The notes beneath the pieces were generated by a model. It saw only the letters and a list, made by a program, of their open reading frames with translations, was not told where the DNA came from and made no database searches. From contig OY998175.1 in NCBI GenBank assembly GCA_963921935.1, positions 264,733,709 to 264,797,708 of the forward strand: a DNA stretch of 64,000 bases. Reading direction: 5' to 3'. Below are positions 54,036 to 64,000 of this stretch, one piece after another; the stretch's first letter is position 1, and each line of letters starts with the position of its first letter. This DNA comes from Galeruca laticollis. Its lineage: Eukaryota > Arthropoda > Insecta > Coleoptera > Chrysomelidae. Both the position numbers and the translations under genes were made by a program.

Positions 54036-55110
54036 GCAATATTCCTTTCTTTCTTGAGATGTCCTAACGGCGGGTCCAAGAAGGAAAGTGGAAGTTCTTA
54101 AAAGAGGAAAGGGTTTTAGTGGGTCGGGGGTCTCCCCATCCCCACACTCCCCCAAGCGCCGGAACACCAATGCCTGGGGGGTTTGCAGATTTCCTAAACC
54201 TCTTTGAAAAAAAAAAGTGTCAGTGACAGGAGAGAGGCATTGCTTGACTACCTGAGCACCACCGAACTTTAGCTGCTCAACCATGGGACCGAGCCGACTT
54301 TCCGGAATAGGATTTGGACTGGAGTCCTGGATGTGATGCTTGCGTCAAGTACCATGACGAGGATGGTAAAAAACTGGCGTGTTAATGATGATCCGCCGTC
54401 GGATCACAGTTACATATGTTCCAGTTACAATACTGTTGTTGAAGAACAACCATTAAAATATAGGGATCCTAGAACCACCAACTGGGAACGGTATAAACTG
54501 GACCTCACTGGGAAGATTGACGGATTCCGTGAGAGTCTCGATAATAATGATTAGATTGATTGGGCCATAGCGGCGCTGGGCTCGATTAATGTCTCATTAT
54601 ATGAAGAGAATTGTGCAGAGAAAACGAGGAAAGAGGGTAAGGGCCACAAATGGTGGAACAATTCTCTGGACTCGCTGCGGGAATAAACTCGGCGTCTAAT
54701 CAATATGGCTAGGAAGACAGAGTCGGATTTGTGTTGGGAACAATACCGCCAGAAATGAAATGAGTATAAGAGCGCCGTTAGACTGGCTCGGAGAGATGCT
54801 TGGCGGGCATTCTGCGAGGATATCGTCCCGGTACCTAAAATGTCAAGGCTTCTTGGAATCTTAACGAATTCTCCTGACAGTGCTCTTAGTTGTCTGAAAA
54901 TCGCACCGGGTGTTTCCACGGAAACACCGGAGAATTTATTGCAGCACTTATTAGAGAATCAACTTTCCCGGCTGTAAAGCAGTTGGGCAGGAGGGCCCCG
55001 GCATGGGATGTGAGGGAGCACAACGACCCAAAATTTTTAAGCAATTCCTCGATTTCTCCCTCAGATATATTCTTTATATGGAGAAACCATTATCTTCTAT
55101 CTTATTAAAT

Positions 55111-55800
55111 AACTCCTCAATAAATTACATCAATAATTTCCAGCGTTTACACTTTTCACGTAAATTTTTTTACTTGACCAAATTTCGATTACTATTATAA
55201 TGATAATTTGTATGATAAGTACTTCTAGAGATTTCAGATAATACTTTGAATACTGTGTATTATTTAATTATATCTCTCAACTCTTTTCAGTTTCGATTTC
55301 AATGTTCTACTTTACATATTTCTTAAACACCCAAAAACTGACAAGCTTTATCCTTTGTACATAATCAATTAATTTTCTCCTTCAAATTTTTATATCATTT
55401 TGACAACCTAATATCCTAATTGATTACAATTAAAATAATATCATTTATCCTAAATGCCAACTGAAAACTCTATGCACATATTTATAAATTTACTTATTTA
55501 AAAAAACTAGGAATAATTTACTTATTTAAAAAAACTAGGAATAATTTACTTATTTATTAAAACTAAATTTAAATAAATTATTATGCCCCAGTTTTTAAGA
55601 TATTTGATGAAACTAATTGAGTCGTATGGTGAATTTTCACAATCATCAAGAATAGGAATATTTTTAGAATAATTGTCATTCATATCAAGTCAAATCGAGT
55701 GGCTGTAGAACTGGAATTAACTCTTTATCTGCTGAGGTAAATTTTAAGCAGCTTCTGCTTATAATTTTTGTTAGAATCAATATATCTCAAAATAGCCTAT
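55111..55800. other. Unassigned AT-rich DNA with a short tandem repeat
   Basis: No gene. A 27-bp unit containing TTACTTATTTAAAAAAACTAG is repeated about 2.3 times at 55492-55560. Confidence 0.55.
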
Positions 55801-55802
55801 AA

Positions 55803-55803
55803 C

Positions 55804-55866
<63 letters not shown>
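55803..55866. repeat. (AAT)n microsatellite, LINE tail 1
   Basis: About 64 bp of pure AAT. On the minus strand it follows the end of LINE fragment 1 (GTCAATAAACGAATATAT) and so reads as that element's 3' tail. Confidence 0.9.
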
Positions 55867-57209
<1,343 letters not shown>

Positions 57210-60200
57210 GGGGTTAAAATGGTAGTGAAGCGTCTCTTATAGCCTCTCCTACCAATTCCTGCTCGCACCTCCACGTTGGTAGCCCCGGTAACTATCTCTG
57301 GGGATTCGGGATCGGGTAACCATCCCCGATGGCGGATCTGCAGCAGATGGGCTAACGCGAGAGGGAGAACCACCACCACGCGGGGTAGCATCCCGTATGG
57401 TGTGAAAAAAAAAGTGCTTTCAACACACGAAGAAATCGTTACTCGGGCGGGGAAGGATTAGATGCTGGTCCTTCCAATCGGAACCGTCAGGATGTCCAGC
57501 ATAAAGATGAGAATGGTGGGGGCACCGCTCATCGAAACGTACCTCATCAACCGCTTGAACCTACGGCGCCTCGGACACGTGCTGTGCGACAGCCTGTCGC
57601 ACCCACTGAACCAAATCAGGCACAATCAGAAAGACGACGTATGAAATGGGACAATGAAACCAACAAATCAAGTAATACGTTCGTTTTTCACAGTTACGGC
57701 ACTGGAGACTGATATGACGATGTACCGCATGCGACTACATAATCACTTCATTGAGAAAATGCCACACCTAAATCACCTCTCAGAACAACGAATAGCAGAT
57801 CAACGTAGAGCTATCATAAGAAATACCCTAATACCTCTACCTGCAATCGAACAAATAAGGGCAGAGGTGGAGAGGGAGATTAATCAACAGCCTATAAATG
57901 AGACCCCAGAGACTCAGGAACAAGAAAGTAGAGGACCTGAAGCTGACCTACCACTATTAAGTCTTCGACCCTCAGTAATCAACCGTCAAACATTATGGGA
58001 AGAAAACTACCAACAACATCTTACTGAATTCAGAGGATCCGACCCTGCCAGCAGGCCGGCGCTACCAAAACTCATTTATACTCCAAACACGCACTCTCTC
58101 TTAGGAATTGCTAATGAAATTATGGAAAGTCAATTGGATGCAGATATGAACCTCGAGGAAATACATCTTCACGTGTATTGCGCAGCTCTAGCAACAATCA
58201 AAGCCAACAAACAAAAAATACTAAAAGCACCTAAGACACGTACGCCTCAAAAACCGAGATGGGAACAAAGACTTAGTACCAAAATCGAGAATTTGAGAAA
58301 AGAAATTGGTAGAATTCAACAAATAGCAAATGGGCAAAAATCCAAAAAGTTGCTAAATGAAATCCCGGTCCAGATTAAACAACAGCTGGAAGGAAAAACA
58401 ACAAATGAAATAAAAACAATTATAGATGATACCTTAGATACCTGGAAACAAAAACTTGCAGTTGCTTCTAAAAGATTAAAAAGATATCAGGAGAGCTACC
58501 AACGCAAAATCCAAAACAACTTCTTTTCAAAAAATCAGAAGGGCTTCTATAGATCGTTTAACGAACGACCTGGTTCTAAAGGACAACCGCCAAAGAAGGA
58601 GGATTTACAGACATTTTGGGAAGGAATGTGGTCGAAGAAAATCGAACACCAGGAAAATACACCTTGGATCAAATCAGAAATTCAGAACAACAACCATCTA
58701 CATATGGAAGAAATAATATTTACATTACAAGATCTAAAAAAGGTAATAAAAAACTTGGCCAACTGGAAAGCACCAGGGAACGACGGTATCCAAAATTTCT
58801 GGTACAAAAAACTTACGGCTACCCATCATCACCTGACCAACCAATTTAATATCGCTCTAAGAAACCCTGACCAACTACCAGACTTCCTTACAAATGGTGT
58901 AACTTATCTTCTTCCAAAATCTGATCAAACCCAAGATCCTTCTCAATATAGACCCATCACGTGCCTTCCTACAATGTACAAAATCTTCACTGCAGCACTA
59001 TGTGATAAACTGTACGCATACCTAGAAACTAATGATATTCTAACTGAGGAGCAGAGAGGGTGCAAAAGAAAATATATGGGCTGCAAGGAACAAATAACAA
59101 TCGATAATGTGATATTGGAACAAATCAGAAAGAAGAACAGAAATCTATACATGGCTTATATAGACTATCGGAAAGCTTTCGACTCAGTGCCCCACAGTTG
59201 GTTAATAAAAACTTTGGAAATTTACAATATACACCCTGTGGTGGTTAGGTTTCTAAAAAGTATTATGAGTAATTGGAAAACAAAACTCAAAATTAACCTA
59301 AATCACACAGAACTAGAAACCGAATCTATCAGTACTAAACGAGGAATCTTTCAAGGAGATACACTTTCCGCTCTATGGTTCTGCTTGTGTTTAAACCCAT
59401 TATCACGTGGCCTAAACCACACAGGATATGGAGCAACTATTAGAGCGGATCGAAACTCAACAACCATAAGTCATCTATTCTTTATGGATGATCTGAAACT
59501 ATATGCCGCGTGCAAAAAACACCTAGAATCCAACTTAAAACTCATGCACCAGTGGAGCATAGATGTCGGAATGTCGTTTGGTATGGAAAAATGCCAAACT
59601 GTATCGGTTGAAAAGGGAAAGCTGAAAGAAGGAGAACCTATAGAACTAGAGCCAGGCAAATATATTGAAGCCATGACAGACAAACCCTACAAGTACTTAG
59701 GAATCCTTCAGACACACAAGATAGAACATAAAGAAATAAAAGCCATATTAACCACCGAATTCGAAAAACGCCTTTACAACCTCTTAAAAAGTAAGCTAAA
59801 TTCAAGAAACCTTACCACGGCCATAAATAGCTACGCCATATCCGCTCTTCAGTACTCCTTCGGAATAATTAAATGGACTCAAACGGACCTGGAAGCAGTA
59901 AACAGAAAAATTAGAACCGAGCTAACAAAACATAGAAAACACCATCCAAAAGCGTCCGTCGAAAGGGTAAATTTACCTAGAGAAAAAGGAGGTAGAGGAA
60001 TAAAAGATGTTGTGGAAGCTTGCACTCAGCAAATTGCAGGCTTGAGGAGTTTTTTTCGCCACCAAAATAGTCAACTTCATAAAGCCATAGTGAAAACAGA
60101 TACGGGTTATACACCTTTAAACCTAAGCATGGAAAACTTTACGCCCTTTAATACACGAAATGAGGAAGATAAAATTAGAAATTGGCGTTAAAAAGAATTG

Positions 60201-61040
60201 CACGGAAGATTCATTAATGATTTACAGAAAGACACGATAGATCAAGCTAAATCGGTTGAATGGCTTAAAACTGGAACGCTGTTCCCAGAAACTGAAGGTT
60301 TTATGGTTGGTATACAAGATCAGGTTATGAAAACGAGGAATTACCAAAAGTATATCTTGAAGGAAGAAATACCAACAGATAGGTGCAGAAAGTGCAACAG
60401 AAGTCAAGAAACGATTGAACACATTCTTTCTAGTTGCCAAAGCATAGCTGAAACTAAATATCTAGAACGACACAACAAAGTTGCCACAGTAGTATACCTA
60501 GAAGTACTGAAAAAACTTAACCTTGATCCACAAAACAACGAGCCATATTACAAATATAAGCCCCCTCCAGTTATCGAAAATCAGTATGTTAAGATCTACT
60601 GGGATAAAACTATCATGACGGACGTAACAGTACGACACAACAGGCCGGACATCACAGTCATTAATAAACAATCCAAGCAAGCTCTGCTTATTGACATATC
60701 GATCCCAAATAATTCTAACACAGAAAGCAATTACAATGAAAAACTAAGCAAATACGCCGAGCTAAGGACCGAAATAAAAGAATTGTGGAATCTTAAAGAA
60801 GTCAAGATCATTCCAGTTGTTTTATCCTGTAAGGGGCTAATTCCCAAGAAACTAAGTACTTCCCTCAAAGACATTGATATTCCTGAGTCAACCTACCGAT
60901 TAATGCAAAAATCTGTAATCCTGGATGCGACAAACATTGTTAGGTCATTTCTAGAATAGTGACACCCAACGAAAGTCTTGCTGTTGAGGCCGACTGTCGT
61001 TGAAACACGCCGGGTGTAAATCCGGTGACACAAAAAGGAA
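57210..61040 (+). mobile_element. R4/Dong-like LINE inserted in an (AAT)n array
   Basis: A 3.8-kb element with one long frame for RT, a CCHC finger and a restriction-like endonuclease. AAT repeats abut it on both sides. The 5' end (57210-57650) is G+C-richer and may encode the N-terminus in broken frames. The 3' untranslated region is about 80 bp and contains a small stem (GCCGGGTGTAAATCCGGTG). Dong, the founding member of this group in Bombyx, is known to insert in TAA repeats, which fits what is seen. Confidence 0.88.
57500..60959 (+). pseudogene. R4/Dong-like ORF: RT, CCHC zinc finger, restriction-like endonuclease
   Basis: The open part starts at the ATG at 57654, but homology seems to begin upstream in another frame (R-R-R-M-K-W-D-N-E-T near 57636), implying a one-base shift near 57668. 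57654-60191 (845 codons): helical N-terminus, then RT blocks K-A-P-G-N-D-G-I, Y-R-P-I-T-C-L, Y-I-D-Y-R-K-A-F-D-S-V, G-I-F-Q-G-D-T-L-S, the catalytic F-F-M-D-D-L-K-L-Y at about 59480-59505 and Y-K-Y-L-G-I. An in-frame TAA (60189) is the only later break. 60192-60959: finger C-R-K-C-x8-H-x4-C (about 60381) and endonuclease R-P-D-I-T-V (60641) plus L-I-D-I-S-I-P (60687), a PD-(D/E)xK arrangement. Such enzymes nick the target and prime cDNA. Confidence 0.9.
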
Positions 61041-61047
61041 AATAATG

Positions 61048-61089
<42 letters not shown>
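61041..61089. repeat. (AAT)n microsatellite, right of the Dong-like element
   Basis: About 49 bp of AAT with one ATG variant near the start. On the minus strand it also serves as the tail of LINE fragment 2; a short GATAGATG tract follows. Confidence 0.9.
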
Positions 61090-62157
61090 GATAGATGGTA
61101 GATAGATGGTTTATTGACCCCATTCACATACATAGTACATTAGAAGTCAGTGAAAGTAGTACATATGAATACATTTTACCAACTAAAAATATTAAAGATT
61201 GTATAGTGCTGTATATGACAAATTTAAAATATAATAAAAATAATAGAAAGTAAAAATTTTACATAAATACAGACATACATTTCATAAAGTAAAAATATTG
61301 ATGAAGATATGACAATTTTAAAATATAAAATAAGTTAAAAAATAATAGAAAGTAAAAATTAAATTAAACAAAACAAACAAACATATAAGCATTAAGCCCA
61401 AGTATTCAATTCCTCCAAAAACTCATCAACTGTATAAAAACAATAATTTAAAAGAAAAGACTTAGCAAAATGTTTAAATTGAACTCTCGTCATATCACTT
61501 ATATTTATATGTTCAAAATATTTTACAAATGAATTGTACAATGTAACATCCAACTTATTGTTTTTTGTTGTTTTCAGTCTTGATTTGAGAATGACAATGT
61601 CTTTACTATTTCTAGTATCATAATTATGAACATCTGCATGTTTAGTCAGAACATATCGATTCTTATGTGTTTCAATTAACACTTCGAAAATATACAAGCA
61701 CGGAAGCGGCAATATTTCAAGTTTTTTGAATATTTTTTTACAACTGGTGTTTCTTGGTGCGTTGTAAATTATTCTAACTACAGTTTTCTGTAGCACAAAT
61801 ACTTTGTGCACTGATGTGCTGCTGCCCCATAGCATAATACCATATGTTAAATTGCTATGAAAAAGTGAATAATATACAGACTTTAACAAATGAGTTGGTA
61901 TACATGATTTTAATTGACGAATTACAAAAACTTGGCTCGCTAATTTTGAACAAAGGTAGTCAACATGAGGTGACCAACTTAAGTTTGTATCCAAATGAAT
62001 GCCCAGTAATTTAACTGGCTCTGATTTTATAGCCCATTTATCTAAACTGAAAAGAATGTGTTTCGTTTTAGTGTCGTTGAGTTTCAGCTTATTTGCCAGG
62101 AACCACTGATTCAACAAAATATTATCACCAGCTTGTGTGCCATCAGATAAAGTTGTA
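61090..62157 (-). mobile_element. CR1/Jockey-like LINE 3' fragment 2
   Basis: A second 5'-truncated copy of a related LINE. Its 3' end (GGGGTCAATAAACC...) has the same GTCAATAAAC and AAT-type tail as fragment 1. It is truncated inside RT at 62157, where another AAT array starts. Confidence 0.82.
61392..62157 (-). pseudogene. LINE reverse transcriptase C-terminal part (copy 2)
   Basis: The frame starts just after the catalytic YxDD position (L-S-D-G-T-Q-A-G-D, then F-L-A-N-K-L-K-L-N-D) and runs intact to a stop at 61392. V-K-L-L-G-I-H-L-D, Y-G-I-M-L-W-G-S, Q-K-T-V-V-R-I-I and Y-D-T-R-N match copy 1 one for one, but many positions differ, so these are two separate lineages or old insertions and not a recent duplication. 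The active site is absent. Confidence 0.82.
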
Positions 62158-62159
62158 TA

Positions 62160-62200
<41 letters not shown>

Positions 62201-62220
62201 TAATATTAATAATAATAAAT
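62158..62220. repeat. (AAT)n microsatellite at the truncated end of LINE copy 2
   Basis: About 60 bp of AAT with a few interruptions near its right end. Confidence 0.88.
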
Positions 62221-62459
62221 TGCTTACTACAGAGTAAAAATTGGAAATACTAATAACAAGTATAACAATATAAAATAAACTCTGCAAAAGGAGATTCAGA
62301 ACAGCATAGCACAACAAGAATGCTGTGCCTGCTGATCAAAGATCTAGTCCTTTTTCAAGAAAATAAAAAGACATATTCTACTAGCATATAAAATAAATCA
62401 AATACGCCATAGTTGTATTACAGTAACTATAAATAAAAATTAAATTAACAATTGAGATA
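62221..62459. other. Unassigned spacer
   Basis: No coding region. It may include the 3' untranslated part of the LINE fragment to its right. Confidence 0.4.
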
Positions 62460-62896
62460 GAAAGGAAACAACATAACCGACAGATATGAAAAGCAATGTT
62501 CATGTGATATTGTATGTTGACTGAAAGAGATGTAGTTTATTTTTTTTAAATGACCTAATAGGTAATTTTCCATTTGATTCATGGATGTTATTGTACAAGT
62601 TGTATATATTATAAGAATATGACTTACGAAATACCGTTGTTCTGTAAGTAGGTGGAGATATTAAACCTTTTGACCTGACATTAATATTATGAACGTCTGT
62701 CCTAAACTTAATTTTGTCATATAAATATGGCGGAAATTTTGTTATTAATATACGATGACAGAGACAAAGAGCATGGAGTTTTCGTCGATTCGCCATATCA
62801 AGCCAATTGGCATCCTTAAGTTTCTAAGAACCACTCTTATACTTCCCAATACCATAAATAAATCGAAGATATGACTTCTGCACCTTTTGTATCCTG
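62460..62896 (-). pseudogene. LINE ORF2 C-terminal fragment (third copy, other family)
   Basis: The minus-strand frame 62796-62500 and its upstream part to about 62890 carry a LINE C-terminal region: I-Q-K-V-Q-K-S-Y-L-R-F-I, one stop, then R-R-K-L-H-A-L-C-L-C-H-R-I, R-T-D-V-H-N-I-N-V-R-S and R-S-F-K-K-N-K-L-H. This helical pattern ends ORF2 of many Jockey/CR1-like LINEs. It differs from copies 1 and 2. No YxDD is present. Its left part adjoins the TTAA site of the piggyBac-like element at 62897. Confidence 0.65.
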
Positions 62897-64000
62897 TTAA
62901 CCCTTAACTACTATCGTGGGGTCAAATATTACCCAATCTCTCGAACTTCAGTACGCCCCCGGAAGATCGTTTAGCACATGACCTTCATATTCCATGTATC
63001 ATCCCACGTAAGTACATACTTTAGAATGCTTCTTAGTAGTAAAGATTTAGTCTGATAATTCACACATGCTGTTGATTTTGGGTCTGAGTTGACCCTACGA
63101 TATTAGTTGCGTTATTATTATTTTATTTATTATATCAAAATGGCTGATGACTTTGTGACAATTGGCAGAAGTAAGGTGAGAAGTCATAATGTTTATGACT
63201 TTTTCGAATCTGTGGAAGATCCAATCGAGAATATTGACACTGATAGTGACTATAATAATAGTGATACTGATAATGAAAGTAAACACTCGGATCACGACAC
63301 TGATTCAGAAATTAGTGTAAGTGACTTATCATGCGACGGAAGTTAAACTGCATTTAATAGTGAAACAAATTTCAACTATGGACGCGATAGATATAAGTGG
63401 GGTTAAAATACTCCGGCACCATCAAGAAGTCGCGTAGAGAATATTATTGAATACGTTACTGGTCTTCGTGGATCTGCCTTACAAACGAAACCATCCAGTC
63501 CACTTGAACTACACCTGTTCCGAACATATTACAGTCGACGAGATGCTGGTTAAGTTTACAGGTAGATGCCCATTCAGAATGTATATGAAAGCCAAACCAG
63601 TCAAGTACGGCATCAAGATCATGTGTTTATGTGACGCAAAGACACATTATTTGGTGAATGCTTTCGTGTATACAGGTAAAACGAATTACCGTGATCGTAG
63701 AAAGATACCCATACCTACAAGATAAGTACATGCTTTGATAGAACCAATTACTAATAGTATCCAGAATGTCACTGGTGATAATCGGTTTACCTCGTTAGAG
63801 CTAATGGATGAACTAAAGAAACTTCGACTTACGTATGTAGACACAATACGTAAAAATGAGAGAGAAATTCTTCTACAATTTCAACCACATAAAAATTACG
63901 AAGTTGCTTAATGTCTATTCGGTTTTACTCGAAATAACAAAATCGTATCATACGTCCTTGAAAAGAATAAAAGTGTAATTATGTTGTCGCCCATGCATCA
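62897..64000 (+). mobile_element. PiggyBac-like DNA transposon (left part; runs off the window)
   Basis: TTAA at 62897-62900 is the target site; the element starts CCCTTAACTACTATCGTGGG, in the style of piggyBac termini. The transposase gene lies at 63137-64000 on the plus strand. The right end is outside the window. Confidence 0.85.
63137..64000 (+). pseudogene. PiggyBac-like transposase, internally deleted and cut by the window end
   Basis: The ATG at 63140 (MADDFVTIGRSK) opens an acidic N-terminus rich in D, S and E, ending at 63344. At about 63420-63500 a piece of the early domain (R-V-E-N-I-I-E-Y-V-T-G) is joined to the catalytic core: S-E-H-I-T-V-D-E-M-L with the first aspartate (about 63535), F-T-G-R-C-P-F-R-M-Y, K-Y-G-I-K-I, then V-T-G-D-N-R-F-T-S with the second (about 63775), and L-T-Y-V-D-T-I-R-K-N. 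It continues to 64000 in the same direction. A large part of the N-terminal and early core region is missing, so this copy is non-autonomous. The third aspartate lies outside the window. Confidence 0.85.

Larger units (their letters stand above)
50162..54216 (+). mobile_element. R1-like LINE with inverted 5' half (twin priming)
   Basis: GTGTCAGTGGCAG at 50149-50161 and GTGTCAGTGACAG at 54217-54229 form a 13-bp target duplication with one mismatch. A poly(A) run ends the element at 54216. From 50162 to about 51960 the sequence is on the minus strand and holds ORF1 and the ORF2 endonuclease; from about 51960 to 54216 it is on the plus strand and holds the rest of ORF2 and the 3' end. GGCGTCTCT occurs at both breakpoints (complement at 50160-50168; plus at about 51976). 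Confidence 0.88.
47720..55110 (+). mobile_element. Old LOA/R1-like LINE broken by two insertions
   Basis: Pieces of one LINE lie at about 47720-48982, 50014-50161 and 54217-55110. Joined across the insertions they give a continuous apurinic endonuclease. The G+C content is higher than the surroundings. The first 900 bp should hold the 5' untranslated region and ORF1, but frames are too broken to assign domains. The element stops at about 55110, before the reverse transcriptase core. I base LOA/R1 on the endonuclease phrases only. Confidence 0.72.
48682..55110 (+). pseudogene. LINE ORF2 endonuclease and pre-RT region (three pieces)
   Basis: Piece 1 (48682-48982): Q-I-N-L-Q-H-C-R-H-A-A, then I-C-L-I-Q-E near 48765 (catalytic glutamate) and R-D-L-V-A-V-R-V. 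Piece 2 (50014-50161): P-P-T-E-E-L-R-K-A, then G-C-D-A-N-A-H-P-A-M-W-G (catalytic D and N). Piece 3 (from 54217): E-A-L-L-D-Y-L, T-E-P-T-F-R near 54285, V-L-D-V-M-L, then S-D-H-S-Y-I (the catalytic S-D-H). This is followed by W-W-N-N-S-L and a basic helix to about 54920. This nuclease nicks the target to prime reverse transcription. Stops at several points show long decay. Confidence 0.8.

Noticed and set aside
57654..60959. An R2-type rDNA-specific LINE
   Set aside because: The flanks are AAT repeats and not 28S rDNA; the layout fits R4/Dong better.
60893..61133. Leucine- and isoleucine-rich frames on the minus strand that look like membrane segments
   Set aside because: They read through the AAT array at 61041-61089 and are artefacts of the repeat.

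Overview
The window looks like intergenic DNA from an insect genome, built almost entirely of transposable elements nested inside one another. The host call rests on the mix of families: BEL/Pao, a 17.6/297-type errantivirus with an envelope gene, Penelope, R1-like and R4/Dong-like LINEs, pogo-like, Tc1/mariner-like and piggyBac-like DNA transposons. An intron with GT-AG ends inside one transposase confirms a eukaryote. I found no host gene, rRNA, tRNA or CRISPR array. The order of insect is not determined.

Layout, left to right. 1-940 is unassigned. 940-2540 is a deleted Gypsy relict (minus). 2707-10687 is a full-length BEL/Pao element (plus) with two 749-bp LTRs and an ATTAT target duplication. 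10918-16619 is a Tc1/mariner-like transposon with about 300-bp inverted repeats, split by a pogo-like transposon (11661-13323), a (TA)n tract and a Gypsy integrase fragment. 17039-26840 is a spliced DDE transposase pseudogene cut by a complete errantivirus (18314-26136, minus; AGCG duplication).

27301-32852 is a complete Gypsy element (minus; GTAT duplication) whose Gag starts with a SAP-like domain. 33652-40000 is a Gypsy element with about 605-bp LTRs that has lost its reverse transcriptase and contains a 5'-truncated Penelope element. 40500-41780 holds a second SAP-Gag fragment and a second Penelope fragment. 41936-47354 is an older BEL/Pao element, also without a reverse transcriptase core.

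About 47720-55110 is an old LOA/R1-like LINE broken in its endonuclease by two insertions: a 1.03-kb element of unknown class (48983-50013) and an R1-like LINE (50162-54216) whose 5' half is inverted, as twin priming would leave it. 55803-62220 is a mosaic of (AAT)n arrays and LINE 3' ends, with an almost intact R4/Dong-like element (57210-61040) sitting exactly between two AAT arrays. 62460-62896 is another LINE end. The window closes inside a piggyBac-like transposon that starts at a TTAA site (62897).

Functionally these are selfish elements and their remains. The most informative signals are structural: the split signal peptide of the errantivirus env and the short duplication that breaks env; the AAT-targeted Dong-like insertion; the twin-primed LINE; the unclassified 1-kb insertion; and repeated loss of reverse transcriptase from LTR elements that kept integrase.
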